NCBI RefSeq assembly: GCF_030652235.1 | Contig: NZ_JAUSBA010000071.1 | Coordinates: 1-64,000 of the forward strand | DNA length: 64,000 nucleotides | DNA from: Cypionkella sp. | GTDB taxonomy: Bacteria; Pseudomonadota; Alphaproteobacteria; Rhodobacterales; Rhodobacteraceae | Direction: 5' to 3' | Part shown: positions 34,183-43,595 of the stretch, piece after piece | How the letters are laid out: each line of letters opens with the position of its first letter | Position numbering within the stretch: the first letter of the stretch is position 1 | The notes under the pieces: model-generated | The model's input: the letters and a program-made list of their open reading frames with translations, nothing else | Database searches by the model: none | Told to the model about the DNA's origin: nothing | Translations under genes and position numbers: made by a program

Positions 34183-35286
34183 ATGATGATCAGAACTGCG
34201 CTTGGAATGACGGCAAGCCTTGTGGCATCGCTGTCGGCCACGGTCGTTTTCGCCCAGTCGTTTGCCGACATCGAGGCTGCGGCCAAGGCTGAAGGCATGC
34301 TGACCACCGTCGCCTTGCCGCATGATTGGTGCGGCTATGGCGGCGTTATCGATGGCTTCAAGGCCAAATACCCCGAGATCAAGGTGAACGAACTGAACCC
34401 CGATGCGGGTTCGGCCGACGAGGTCGAGGCGATCAAGGCCAACAAAGACAACAAGGGCCCGCAGGCACCCGATGTGATCGACGTCGGTCTGGCCTATGGC
34501 CCCTCGGCCAAGGCCGATGGCCTGACACAGGCACATAAGGTGGCTGCCTGGGCCGAGATTCCCGACGGCATCAAGGATGTCGATGGCCATTGGTACGCGG
34601 ACTACTACGGCGTGATGTCCTTCCTTGTGAATAAGGATCTGGTCGAGAACGTGCCGCAGGACTGGGCCGATCTGCTCAAGCCGGAATATGCCGGTCAGGT
34701 CTCGCTGGCGGGCGATCCGCGCGCTTCGAACCAAGCGATCCTGGCGGTTCTGGCTGCGGGCATGTCGACGGGCGCCGCCCCTGGCGAAGCTGCAGGCAAG
34801 GCTGGTCTTGAGTTCTTCAAGGCGCTGAACGATGCGGGCAACTTCGTTCCGGTCATCGGCAAGGCGGGCACGCTCGCGCAGGGCACCACGCCCATCGTCA
34901 TCATGTGGGACTACAATGCGCTTGCGGCGCGTGACACGCTGGCCGGCAACCCGCCGGTTGAGGTTGTCGTTCCGAAGTCCGGCGTTCTGGCCGGTGTCTA
35001 TGTGCAAGCGATCTCGGCCTATGCGCCGCAGCCGAATGCCGCCAAGCTGTGGATGGAATACCTTTACAGCGACGAAGGCCAACTCGGCTGGCTGAAGGGC
35101 TATTGCCACCCGGCACGCTTTAACGCGATGGCCGCTGCCAGCAAGATCCCGCAAGACCTGCTGGACGCGCTGCCCCCGGCTGCCGCCTATGAAGCCGCCT
35201 ATTTCCCGACGCTGGAAGAGGTGGACGCCAACAAGGCCGCCGTCACCGGTGGCTGGGACGCGACCGTCGGCGCCAACGTCGAGTGA
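34183..35286 (+). CDS. Periplasmic solute-binding protein (family 1, iron/polyamine/phosphonate type)
   Basis: A 367-residue exported protein. The signal peptide (LGMTASLVASLSATVVFAQS) is cleaved at about 24. The mature protein has the type II binding fold (GVIDGFKAKYPEIKVNELNP; DYYGVMSFLVNKDLVENVPQ; IVIMWDYNALAARDT). The group includes Fe(III), spermidine/putrescine and 2-aminoethylphosphonate binders. I see no paired tyrosines of the ferric type, so an organic solute is more likely. AGGAGG lies upstream of ATG 34183. It starts a four-gene importer operon. Confidence 0.85.
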   Translation: MMIRTALGMTASLVASLSATVVFAQSFADIEAAAKAEGMLTTVALPHDWCGYGGVIDGFKAKYPEIKVNELNPDAGSADEVEAIKANKDNKGPQAPDVIDVGLAYGPSAKADGLTQAHKVAAWAEIPDGIKDVDGHWYADYYGVMSFLVNKDLVENVPQDWADLLKPEYAGQVSLAGDPRASNQAILAVLAAGMSTGAAPGEAAGKAGLEFFKALNDAGNFVPVIGKAGTLAQGTTPIVIMWDYNALAARDTLAGNPPVEVVVPKSGVLAGVYVQAISAYAPQPNAAKLWMEYLYSDEGQLGWLKGYCHPARFNAMAAASKIPQDLLDALPPAAAYEAAYFPTLEEVDANKAAVTGGWDATVGANVE

Positions 35287-35387
35287 TCTGACCGAAACCC
35301 AGCGCCCTGTCCCGGTCCGCCCGGGGCCGGGCACGCCTCACCAGGGCCGCCAGACGCCCCGGGATGCCCGACAGACGAGGGACACCG

Positions 35388-36266
35388 ATGACCGATACCC
35401 CCCCGCGCCACCGGCCGAAGATGCGCTTGCCCATCGAATGGCTGGGCATTCTGCCTTTCGTCCTGTTCGCGCTGCTGTTTCTGATCCTGCCGACGATGAA
35501 GATCGTGATCGGCGCCTTCCAGACGCCCGAGGGCAGCTTCACGCTGCAGAATCTGATCGACCTGAACACCGACTCTATCCGCCGCGCCTATTGGACATCA
35601 ATCAAGCTGTCTATGATCACGGCGCTTCTGGGCTGTGCGATGGGCTTTGCGATGGCGGCGGCCGTGGTGTTCGGCGGGCTGCCGAAACGCATCCGCAGCC
35701 CGCTTCTGACCTTCTCCGGCGTGGCGTCAAACTTTGCCGGGGTGCCCTTGGCCTTTGCCTTCATCGCCACGCTTGGCCCGGCCGGGCTGGTGACGCTGTG
35801 GCTGAAGACCGAGTTCGGCATCAACCTGCGCGCCATGGGATTCAACCTGCTGTCGTTCTGGGGGCTGGTGGTAACCTACCTGTTCTTCCAGATTCCGCTG
35901 ATGATCCTGATCATCATCCCCGCGCTTGACGGCTTGAAGCGCGAATGGCGCGAAGCGGCGGCGGTCCTGGGGGCCACGGGCGCGCAATATTGGCGTATGG
36001 TGGCGCTGCCGATCCTGTTCCCCTCGCTTCTGGGCACCTTTGCGCTGCTCTTTGCCAATTCCTTCGGGGCGGTGGCCACGGCGTTTGCTCTGACCGGGCC
36101 GCAACTGAACATTGTGCCGATCAAGCTGTTCGCGCAGATCCGGGGCGACGTTCTCGGCAACCCGAACCTGGGCTATGCGCTGGCCTTTGGGATGATCGTG
36201 ATCACCGGGCTGGCCAATGTCACCTATATCGTACTGCGAACCCGCTCGGAGAGGTGGCTGAAATGA
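35388..36266 (+). CDS. ABC transporter permease (PotB-like)
   Basis: A 292-residue inner-membrane protein with six hydrophobic helices (WLGILPFVLFALLFLILP; LLGCAMGFAMAAAVVFGG). It carries the EAA loop (EWREAAAVLGATGAQYWRMV) that docks on the ATPase. ATG 35388 follows GAGGGA; an upstream in-frame start is possible. It overlaps the second permease by four bases (ATGA). Confidence 0.9.
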   Translation: MTDTPPRHRPKMRLPIEWLGILPFVLFALLFLILPTMKIVIGAFQTPEGSFTLQNLIDLNTDSIRRAYWTSIKLSMITALLGCAMGFAMAAAVVFGGLPKRIRSPLLTFSGVASNFAGVPLAFAFIATLGPAGLVTLWLKTEFGINLRAMGFNLLSFWGLVVTYLFFQIPLMILIIIPALDGLKREWREAAAVLGATGAQYWRMVALPILFPSLLGTFALLFANSFGAVATAFALTGPQLNIVPIKLFAQIRGDVLGNPNLGYALAFGMIVITGLANVTYIVLRTRSERWLK

Positions 36267-37045
36267 CCCGCATCGTCGCTTGGGCGGCGGTCCTGCTGGG
36301 CTGCCTCTACTTCCTGCTGCCGCTGGCCGGCATGACGGAGTTCAGCCTGAAGATGCGGCGCGGGGTCTATTCGTTCGACGCCTATGTGAAGGTGTTCGAA
36401 GACCCGACCTTCTGGGCCACCTTCGGCTACTCGTTGACATTGGCCGCCGCGACCATCGTGTTTGGTGTGCTTCTTGTCGTGCCCACGGCCTATTGGGTGC
36501 GGCTGAAATTGCCACAAGCCCGCCCGGTGGTGGAGTTCATCACCCTGCTGCCGCTGGTCATTCCGGCGATTGTCATCGTCTTCGGCTATATCCGGCTTTA
36601 CAACACCTCCTCCTTCCTGCCGTTGACCGGCTCGGCCTTTGGCACAGACATCCTGTTAACCATGGGCTATGCCACCTTGGCGCTACCCTACATGTATCGC
36701 GCCGTAGACACAGGCTTGCGGACGATTGACGTCGCCACCCTGACCGAGGCCGCGCAATCGCTGGGCGCGGGCTGGTTCACCATTCTGGCGCGGATCATCC
36801 TGCCCAATGTGCTGGTCGCCGTGCTGTCTGGCGCCTTCCTGACGCTGGCCATCGTGATTGGCGAGTTCACCATGGCCGCCCTTCTGAACCGCCCGGCCTT
36901 CGGCCCCTTCATGCAGCTTCTGGGTGCCAATCGCGCCTATGAGCCCCCTGCCCTTGCCGTGATCGCCTTTACGATCACCTGGGTCTGCATGGGTCTTATC
37001 CAGCTTGTCACCCGCTTCTCGAAACATGAAAGGGCGAAAGCCTAA
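36263..37045 (+). CDS. ABC transporter permease (PotC-like)
   Basis: A 260-residue permease with six helices (RIVAWAAVLLGCLYFLLPLA; FITLLPLVIPAIVIVFGYI). The EAA motif is TEAAQSLGAGWFTILARIIL. It forms the channel with the preceding permease. The start overlaps the previous stop by four bases, and its own stop overlaps the ATPase start by one base (TAATG). Confidence 0.9.
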   Translation: MTRIVAWAAVLLGCLYFLLPLAGMTEFSLKMRRGVYSFDAYVKVFEDPTFWATFGYSLTLAAATIVFGVLLVVPTAYWVRLKLPQARPVVEFITLLPLVIPAIVIVFGYIRLYNTSSFLPLTGSAFGTDILLTMGYATLALPYMYRAVDTGLRTIDVATLTEAAQSLGAGWFTILARIILPNVLVAVLSGAFLTLAIVIGEFTMAALLNRPAFGPFMQLLGANRAYEPPALAVIAFTITWVCMGLIQLVTRFSKHERAKA

Positions 37046-38106
37046 TGGCCTTTCTAGACCTGACCAACCTTGAAAAGACCTTCGGTGCAAACCGCGTGGT
37101 CAAGGATTTCAACCTGGGCATCGACAAAGGCGAGTTCGTCTCGCTGCTTGGTCCGTCGGGCTGCGGAAAGACGACTGTCCTTCGGATGGTGGCCGGCTTC
37201 GAGACGCCAACTTCGGGCAGCATACGGATCGACGGGCAGGATGTCACCGACCAACGCACAAACCAGCGCGCCATCGGCATGATGTTTCAGGCCTATGCCC
37301 TGTTTCCCAACATGACGGTCGCGGACAATGTGGCGTTCGGGCTGAAGGTGAAGGGCATCTCCCGCGCCGAACGCGAAGCCCGTGTGGCGGAAATGCTGCG
37401 GCTGATTGGGCTGCCCGATCTTGCCACGCGGTTCCCTTTTCAGCTCTCGGGTGGCCAACAACAGCGCGTGGCGCTTGCGCGCGCCTTGGCACCACGACCG
37501 CGGGTGCTTTTGCTAGATGAACCTCTGTCGGCACTTGACGCCAAGGTGCGCGTCTCCTTACGCAACGAGATCCGCGTGATCCAGCGCGAGTTGGGGATCA
37601 CCACGATCTTCGTGACGCATGATCAGGAAGAGGCAATGTCGATTTCCGACCGTATCGTGGTGATGAACGGCGGTATCGCCGAGCAGGCGGGTGCGCCGTT
37701 CGAGATCTACAACAACCCGCGCACCCGGTTCGTCGCGGGTTTTGTTGGCACGCTCAACATGTTCACGGCGACGGTGGAGTCACAGCAGGATGGGCTGCTG
37801 ACGGTCGCGGGGCAAAGGGTACTCCTGCCAAAGGGTCCGATCACGGCGCGCGATGGCGACACCGTTACGCTGGCGCTTCGGCCCGAAGCGATCCGGCTCG
37901 GCCGTGCCGAGGGCCGAGAGGTCGTGATGCCCGCAACCATCGACGAGGTTCATTTCCTCGGCTCAGTGATCCGCGTCAGAGCACGCGTTGCCGGTACGGT
38001 GGTCGCGCTCGATACCTTCAACCGTCCAGATCAACCGCCTCCGCCTGTCGGCAGCGCCGCAGAGATCAGCTTTGCCGCAAGCGATGTGATCCTGCTTCCA
38101 GAATAG
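37045..38106 (+). CDS. ABC transporter ATP-binding protein (PotA/FbpC type)
   Basis: A 353-residue ATPase. Walker A is LLGPSGCGKTTVLRMVAG, the Q-loop region is IGMMFQAYALFPNMTV, the signature is QLSGGQQQRVALARAL, Walker B is VLLLDEPLSALDAKV, and the H-loop is FVTHDQEEAMSISDR. A C-terminal TOBE domain (about 280-350) may sense substrate. It completes the binding-protein/permease/permease/ATPase operon. Confidence 0.93.
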   Translation: MAFLDLTNLEKTFGANRVVKDFNLGIDKGEFVSLLGPSGCGKTTVLRMVAGFETPTSGSIRIDGQDVTDQRTNQRAIGMMFQAYALFPNMTVADNVAFGLKVKGISRAEREARVAEMLRLIGLPDLATRFPFQLSGGQQQRVALARALAPRPRVLLLDEPLSALDAKVRVSLRNEIRVIQRELGITTIFVTHDQEEAMSISDRIVVMNGGIAEQAGAPFEIYNNPRTRFVAGFVGTLNMFTATVESQQDGLLTVAGQRVLLPKGPITARDGDTVTLALRPEAIRLGRAEGREVVMPATIDEVHFLGSVIRVRARVAGTVVALDTFNRPDQPPPPVGSAAEISFAASDVILLPE

Positions 38107-38201
38107 TAGCCACTTTGCGATGACTGCTTCCTGAGGCGGACTGGACATTCGCAACCGTTCGCACCGCTGCGACCAACGACCGCTCCCCTGAAGGTTTTTC
38201 G

Positions 38202-38249
38202 ACGTGGACCGCAGCGCGACATGTGTCGCCTGGTAGTGGCGGTCCACGT
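38202..38249. repeat. Long inverted repeat after the ABC operon
   Basis: Perfect 11-base arms ACGTGGACCGC and GCGGTCCACGT enclose a smaller stem GCGACA-TG-TGTCGC (38216-38229). There is no T-run, so a simple intrinsic terminator is unlikely. It lies 57 bases from the Tn3 left end. Confidence 0.7.
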
Positions 38250-38306
38250 TGGCAAACCTCGGAAGGACGAAGCCGGGGGGGCGAGGCGATGCCTATGCGC
38301 AAAGAT

Positions 38307-38344
38307 GGGGTCTGATGCCGGAGAGTGCAGAATCCTACGCTAAG
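38307..38344 (+). repeat. Left terminal inverted repeat of the Tn3-family element
   Basis: A 38-base end starting GGGGTCTGATGCCGGAGAG, complementary to 41959-41996 with one mismatch. The tnpR stop codon lies inside it. Confidence 0.92.
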
Positions 38345-38951
38345 ATGCGAGAACGCGTTTCCCATGTTCTCGCAGGTTTCCGTTTGCATCGACGTAACGA
38401 TAGAGCGTGACAGGCTTGACGCCGAGTTCGGCCGCGAGGGCAGCCACCGATGTGTCCCTGTTCGCCATGGCGGCCTGCGCCAAGCGGACCTGGGCCTTGG
38501 TCAGCGCGAACTTCCGCCCCCCTTTTCGCCCGCGTGCCCGGGCGGCGTCCAGGCCAGCCATGGTCCGCTCCCGGATCAGATCGCGCTCGAACTCTGCCAG
38601 CGTGGCGAAGATGCCGAAGATCATGCGGCCCGCCGATGTCGTCGTATCGATCTCGGCACCCTGACCGGTCAGAACGCGCAGACCGATGCCACGATCAGAC
38701 AGATCGCGCGCAGTGTTGACCAAGTGGGTGAGAGTACGGCCCAGCCGGTCGAGTTTCCAGACTATGAGAACGTCCCCTTCCCGCAGAGCGCGCAGGCAGG
38801 CATCCAGGCCGGGGCGGTCATCGCGAGCGCCGGAGGCCTGATCCTCATAGATGCGGTCGGGTTGAACGCCAGCGACCGCAAGCGCGTCGCGCTGGAGGTC
38901 CAGCGACTGAGACCCATCAGCCTTGGAGATGCGGGCGTAGCCGATCAGCAT
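38340..38951 (-). CDS. tnpR: Tn3-family resolvase (serine recombinase)
   Basis: A 203-residue serine recombinase. The nucleophile is Ser9 in YARISKADGSQ. The DRPGLDACLRALREGD and KLDRLGRTLTHLV segments carry active-site arginines. EFERDLIRERTMAGLDAARA is the long E helix, and the C-terminal helix-turn-helix (about 160-190: VAALAAELGVKPVTLYRYV) binds res. It resolves cointegrates. The stop lies within the left inverted repeat, so the gene reaches the very end of the element. Confidence 0.94.
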   Translation of the reverse strand: MLIGYARISKADGSQSLDLQRDALAVAGVQPDRIYEDQASGARDDRPGLDACLRALREGDVLIVWKLDRLGRTLTHLVNTARDLSDRGIGLRVLTGQGAEIDTTTSAGRMIFGIFATLAEFERDLIRERTMAGLDAARARGRKGGRKFALTKAQVRLAQAAMANRDTSVAALAAELGVKPVTLYRYVDANGNLREHGKRVLAS

Positions 38952-39071
38952 GTTTCACAAACGATCGTTTGTGACGGTGCCGTGTGAAAGCCACTTTCAA
39001 GCATGCCCATTGCTCCCTATCCCATATCACAATCAAAGGTACCTGAACCCTATCTTGAAAGCAAAAGATAC
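38952..39071. promoter_or_regulatory. res-like region between tnpR and tnpA
   Basis: The 120 bases between the divergent genes contain a perfect 18-base palindrome CACAAACGATCGTTTGTG (38956-38973) and a second imperfect dyad GAAAG-CCA-CTTTC (38986-38998). Resolvases bind dyad subsites in this position and repress both promoters. Confidence 0.6.
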
Positions 39072-41963
39072 ATGGCGCATCGCACCATCCTGACGGACCG
39101 CCAACGGGCGACGCTGTTTGATCTGCCGACGGACGAAGCGTCGATGTTGCGCCATTACACCCTTGCGGACGATGATCTGGAAATCATCCGCGCCCGCCGC
39201 CGTCCCCACAATCGTTTTGGCTTCGCTCTGCAGCTTTGCGCTTTGCGATATCCTGGACGGCTGCTGGCGCCGGAAGAGGTCATCCCCCTGGCAGTCACCC
39301 GCTTTCTGGCCGCGCAACTCGGGCTGAGGCCTGATGATCTGGCCGGATACGCAACCCGCGAAGAAACCCGGCATGAGCACTTGGCAGCCTTGCGAGAACT
39401 CTACGGCTACAAGATGTTCACAGGCCGAGGGTCGCGCGATCTCAAGGTCTGGCTGGACGGTGCAGCTGAAACCGCCCGGGCAAACGAGGATTTGGCACGG
39501 CGCTTTGTCGAGCAGTGCCGGGCGGCTCAGACTATCCTGCCCGGGGTTACGGTCATCGAGCGACTTTGTGCGGATGCACTTGTTGCCGCAGAACGGCGGG
39601 TCGAGGCCCGGATTGCCGATCGTCTGGACGATGCCTCGCGCAATCGGCTCGATGCCCTGCTGACCGAAGATGCGGATGGCTCCGTCACCCGCTTTGTCTG
39701 GCTACGCCAATTCGAGGTGGGCCAGAACTCGGCCGACATGAACCGCCTGCTCGACCGGCTGGAATTTCTGCGGGGTTTGGCGCTGGACCAGAGCATTCTG
39801 GCAGATGTGCCACCTCACCGCGTTACCCGCCTTCGTCGTCAGGGCGAGCGATACTTCGCCGGGGATCTGCGGGATATCTCTGGTGACCGCCGCCTTGCCA
39901 TCCTCGCGGTCTGCGCCCTCGAATGGCGCAGTGCCATTGCCGATGCGGTGGTTGAGACCCATGACCGGATCGTCGGAAAGACCTGGCGCGAGGCCAAATC
40001 CCGCTGTGACGCCCGCGCGGACGACGCCAAAGCCGCGCTGAAGGACACATTGCAGGCCTTTTCGAACCTCGGGTCGGCCCTGTTGGAAGCGCATGAAGAT
40101 CAGGTATCTCTCGACGAGGCTATCCAGAACGCGGGCGGCTGGTCATCGCTCAAGGGGCTTGTCGCCACCGCCGCCCAACTCACCGACACGTTGGCCGCCG
40201 ATCCGCTGGCGCATGTCGTTCATGGGTATCATCGCTTCCGTCGCTATGCCCTGCGCATGCTGCGGATGCTTGATATCAAAGCCGCGTCCGTGGCGGAGCC
40301 TTTGCTGGCCGCTGCCGGGATCATCGAGGGGACAGAGACAATCGCCGTCCGGCCGCTGACGTTCCTGCGCCGGGGCTCGAAATGGCAGCGGCACCTGAAT
40401 GTCAACAATGACGACGCGCCCCGGCTATGGGAGGTGGCGGTTCTGTTCCATCTGCGCGAGGCTTTCCGCTCTGGCGATGTCTGGCTTGCCCATTCCCGGC
40501 GATTTGGTGACCTGAAAGAGGCGCTGGTTCCAGCCGAGGTCGCCCGCACCACGCCCAGATTGGCCATGCCATTCGAGCCCGAAGCCTGGCTTGCGGATCG
40601 CAAGGCGCGCATGTCAGATGCCCTTCGCCGGTTGGCGCGTGCCGCGAAGGCTGGGGCCATACCTGGTGGGTCCATCGAGAACGGTGTCCTAAAAATCGAC
40701 CGGCTGACCGCCGCCATCCCGGAGGACGCCGAAGCCATGGTGCTCGATCTATATGGCCGTCTGCCCGGCATCCGGATCACCGATCTCCTGCTCGAAGTGG
40801 ATGACGAAATAGGCTTCACCGAGGCATTTACGCATCTGCGCACGGGTGTGCCCTGCACCGACAGGATCGGCCTTCTGAACGTGCTGCTCGCCGAGGGGCT
40901 AAACCTCGGCCTTAGCAAAATGGCCGGGGCCACGAACACCCATGATTACTTCCAACTCTCGCGGCTGTCGCGGTGGCATGTCGAAAGCGAGGCGATGGCC
41001 CGCGCCCTGGCCATGGTCATCGAGGCGCAATCTTCCTTGCCGATGGCCAGGTTCTGGGGTGCCGGACAGACGGCCTCGAGCGACGGGCAGTTCTTCCCCA
41101 CCACACGCCAAGGCGAAGCGATGAACCTCATCAACGCCAAATACGGCCACGAGCCCGGGCTGAAAGCCTACACCCATGTCTCTGACCAGTTTGGCCCATT
41201 CGCCACCCAGACCATCCCGGCCACGGTGAACGAGGCACCCTACATTCTGGACGGTCTGCTGATGACCGGGGCCGGGCAGAAGATCCGGGAGCAGTATGCT
41301 GATACCGGCGGCTTCACCGACCATGTCTTCGCCGTCACCGCGCTTCTGGGTTTCCAGTTCATCCCTCGGATCCGGGACTTGCCGTCAAAGCGCCTGCATC
41401 TCTTCGATCCGGCCTCCTGCCCCAAAGAGCTGAAGGGGCTGATCGGCGGCAAGATCAGGGAATCCGTCATCACGGCGAACTGGCCGGATATCCTGCGCAG
41501 CGCGGCGACCATGGTCACGGGCGTCATGCCCCCAAGCCAATTGTTGCGCAAATTCGCGTCGTATCCTCGGCAGCACGAGTTGGCAGTGGCACTCCGGGAA
41601 ATCGGGCGGGTCGAGCGGACGCTCTTCATCATCGATTGGCTGCTCGATGCCGATATGCAGCGCCGCGCCCAGATCGGTCTCAACAAGGGTGAGGCCCATC
41701 ACGCCCTCAAGAATGCCCTGCGCATCGGCCGCCAAGGCGAAATCCGCGACCGGACAACCGAAGGCCAGCACTTCCGCATGGCCGGGCTGAACCTCTTGGC
41801 CGCCACCATCATCTACTGGAACACCAAACACCTCGGTCACGCAGTCTCGGATCGCCGCCGAGTCGCTCTGGATTGCTCCCCAGACCTGCTGGCCCATATC
41901 TCGCCACTCGGCTGGGCCCACATCCTCCTAACCGGCGAATACAGGTGGTCCAAAAGGGCTTAG
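39072..41963 (+). CDS. tnpA: Tn3-family transposase
   Basis: A 963-residue transposase. It begins AHRTILTDRQRATLFDLP, the common Tn3 N-terminal DNA-binding start, so ATG 39072 is preferred over the longer frame from 39003. The catalytic DDE-type region lies in the C-terminal half (SDGQFFPTTRQGEAMNLINA; YADTGGFTDHVFAVTALLGF). The last residues LAHISPLGWAHILLTGEYRW are the family hallmark before the right end. It appears intact, so the element may still be active. Confidence 0.96.
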   Translation: MAHRTILTDRQRATLFDLPTDEASMLRHYTLADDDLEIIRARRRPHNRFGFALQLCALRYPGRLLAPEEVIPLAVTRFLAAQLGLRPDDLAGYATREETRHEHLAALRELYGYKMFTGRGSRDLKVWLDGAAETARANEDLARRFVEQCRAAQTILPGVTVIERLCADALVAAERRVEARIADRLDDASRNRLDALLTEDADGSVTRFVWLRQFEVGQNSADMNRLLDRLEFLRGLALDQSILADVPPHRVTRLRRQGERYFAGDLRDISGDRRLAILAVCALEWRSAIADAVVETHDRIVGKTWREAKSRCDARADDAKAALKDTLQAFSNLGSALLEAHEDQVSLDEAIQNAGGWSSLKGLVATAAQLTDTLAADPLAHVVHGYHRFRRYALRMLRMLDIKAASVAEPLLAAAGIIEGTETIAVRPLTFLRRGSKWQRHLNVNNDDAPRLWEVAVLFHLREAFRSGDVWLAHSRRFGDLKEALVPAEVARTTPRLAMPFEPEAWLADRKARMSDALRRLARAAKAGAIPGGSIENGVLKIDRLTAAIPEDAEAMVLDLYGRLPGIRITDLLLEVDDEIGFTEAFTHLRTGVPCTDRIGLLNVLLAEGLNLGLSKMAGATNTHDYFQLSRLSRWHVESEAMARALAMVIEAQSSLPMARFWGAGQTASSDGQFFPTTRQGEAMNLINAKYGHEPGLKAYTHVSDQFGPFATQTIPATVNEAPYILDGLLMTGAGQKIREQYADTGGFTDHVFAVTALLGFQFIPRIRDLPSKRLHLFDPASCPKELKGLIGGKIRESVITANWPDILRSAATMVTGVMPPSQLLRKFASYPRQHELAVALREIGRVERTLFIIDWLLDADMQRRAQIGLNKGEAHHALKNALRIGRQGEIRDRTTEGQHFRMAGLNLLAATIIYWNTKHLGHAVSDRRRVALDCSPDLLAHISPLGWAHILLTGEYRWSKRA

Positions 41964-41996
41964 CGTAGGATTCTGCACTCCCCGGCATCAGACCCC
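41959..41996 (-). repeat. Right terminal inverted repeat of the Tn3-family element
   Basis: A 38-base end (CTTAGCGTAGG to CAGACCCC) complementary to the left repeat and homologous to the repeat at 104-141. The tnpA stop overlaps its first bases. Confidence 0.92.
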
Positions 41997-42545
41997 CTCT
42001 TGTGTCTCGCAGGGGGTTGGCCTGCGTCCGCTGAATGCGCCCATGCAAGGGCGGTCTTCATCCGTCGCATCACGCCGTGGCCGATCGAGCCGCCGCTGCA
42101 GATCTGGAACTGCCCGATGCGGGCGAGTTTCCGCGGCGAACAACGGCCGTTGGATCGGCTCTACGACATCGCATTCCGGGCTGATGTGCCTCCACTAACC
42201 TTGTCGATCCCGGAAGTCTCGGCCCATCCGATCCTTGTCGACGCTCAGCCCGATGTCGACATTTCTGATTCGGCTTTCGACTTTGTCCGCTCGATCCGCG
42301 TGTTCGAGATCACCTATCGTCAGAACCGCAGCTCTGATGGCGACTGCAACAGCTGGGGGACGGTCTACATGGGCAGTTACGGCGAACAGGGTGACTACAG
42401 CCGCATGCGCAGCAGCATTTCCGCTGTGCCGGAGGCCTCAGATTTTGGCATCCCAGCCGGTTGCGGCAGCTACTGGCACCGCTCGGTCTTTGTCGAATGG
42501 CGGGATTATGAGGGCAGCTATGGCCATGAAGAGGTGCACTACTAG
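41997..42545 (+). pseudogene. TrbM-like gene copy 2, 5' end lost at the transposon
   Basis: The open frame directly after the transposon matches copy 1 (29983-30621) from codon about 35 to the end: LAGGWPASAEC, ITPWPIEPPLQIWNCPMRA, DVDISDSAFDFVRSIRV and the terminal GSYGHEEVHY. The signal peptide and the first cysteine segment are missing, so it cannot be exported. The missing 5' part is not found left of the transposon, so sequence was lost, not just split. Confidence 0.85.
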
Positions 42546-42601
42546 TCCCATCGCTTATCGGCCCTGAACCACACCGGAAACCAACCCCTAAAAACAAAAA
42601 C

Positions 42602-42748
42602 GACGCCAGACCGTAGGTCCAACGCCGCGCTGATTTCTCCGTTGCAAGAGAAACCTACCGCGAGTGAAGCACCTGTTCAACCGGCAAAGCATTTTGTCCG
42701 AACGATTTTTTGTGTCCCTATCGTCTGGCGTCCTACAATCAGGAGGAC
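42602..42748 (+). promoter_or_regulatory. Leader of the winged-helix gene with long-range inverted arms (copy 2)
   Basis: The arms GACGCCAGAC (42602-42611) and GTCTGGCGTC (42723-42732) are perfect complements and again 121 bases apart, as in copy 1. The second arm overlaps a local hairpin GTCCT...AGGAC (42730-42748) that covers the AGGAGGA ribosome site of the gene at 42755. Conservation of arms, offset and hairpin despite divergence of the rest suggests function. Confidence 0.5.
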
Positions 42749-42754
42749 ACGCAC

Positions 42755-43595
42755 ATGATACTGACCACCGGTGCCATTTTGCGCCGCATCACTAAGGCAG
42801 ATCTATCTGCTGCAAGCCATAAGCTTGCGACGATCATCCTGGACGGCATCGCCTGGAGGGACGGCTATAACGGGCTGGAGCGTGGCACGGCCGCGTTCGC
42901 GTTCGCACTCGCGCATTTGGCCGAGAAGATGGGCGTGTCGCGCCATCACTTGACTGCCCTTCTCTCCGAATTGAGTGAGTCTACCCTTGAACTTGTTCGC
43001 TGGCAGCCGAACGGCAAATTCGCGCCTTGGCTGTTTCGCTTTGTTGGGGCAGAAGATGATGCAGCCTTGCCAGATGTCGTGTCAGCCACAGGCGACACAT
43101 CACTATCTAGAGAACTAAAGAACAAAACTATCTTCGCGGGGCGTATTGAAATTGCTGCCGGAACCATCGTCTACCAAACTCCTTGGGCAGCATTGATTAA
43201 GGCCGCGAAATCTTCACTCGCCTGCTGGAATGTCGATACCCAAGCGATCTGGGACCGCTTCGTGGCCTTCAACAAGGCGCGTGGAAACGCGGCCGTGCCT
43301 GCTGGGATTCATGCGCCGGTGGCGGACTAGTTCGTCAACTGCGGCTCCAGAGGCCAAGGCCCAACCAGCTCAGGTGCCAGCTGCCGACCCGCAAGCAAGG
43401 GAGCTTCATGACCAGATCCGGCCAGCACCCAGCACCAACCGGCAGTTCCACGCATCGGATCTGTGCAGGCTGATCGGCCAGACGGCCTACGACGCGCGTG
43501 TCGTCGAAATCGTCCGAAAGTTCGGGTGCCCTAAATTTTCAGCAATCCTCGCAGTACACGGAACGGCGGTACTCGCAGGCGAGATTTCGCGGTGA
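42755..43595 (+). pseudogene. Winged-helix-like gene copy 2, frameshifted
   Basis: The N-terminal 190 residues (from ATG 42755) match copy 1 closely (TTGAILRRIT, LATIILDGIAWRDGYNGLER, WQPNGKFAPWLFRF). Near 43300 the frame breaks: relative to copy 1 about 11 bases are missing after VPAG, leading to a stop at 43330. The rest of the protein continues in another frame to 43595 (LGFMRRWR ... TAYDARVVEIV ... GEISR). The N-terminal DNA-binding part could still be made as a truncated protein. Confidence 0.85.

Larger units (their letters stand above)
38307..41996. mobile_element. Complete Tn3-family transposon
   Basis: A 3690-base element bounded by 38-base inverted repeats and carrying only tnpR (leftward) and tnpA (rightward), with a res-like gap between. 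There is no passenger gene. The flanking five bases are AAGAT on the left and CTCTT on the right, so there is no target duplication; the left flank also does not continue the TrbM-like gene cut at the right. This points to deletion or recombination after insertion. Confidence 0.93.

Noticed and set aside
34117-35334. 405-codon open frame opposite the solute-binding protein
   Set aside because: High-GC shadow of a clear gene; no signal peptide or family motif and no ribosome site.
34183-38106. Ferric iron importer
   Set aside because: The operon type also serves polyamines and phosphonates; the tyrosine pair of ferric-binding proteins is not evident, so iron was not assigned.
38297-42006. Five-base target duplication around the Tn3 element
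   Set aside because: The flanks AAGAT and CTCTT are not direct repeats.
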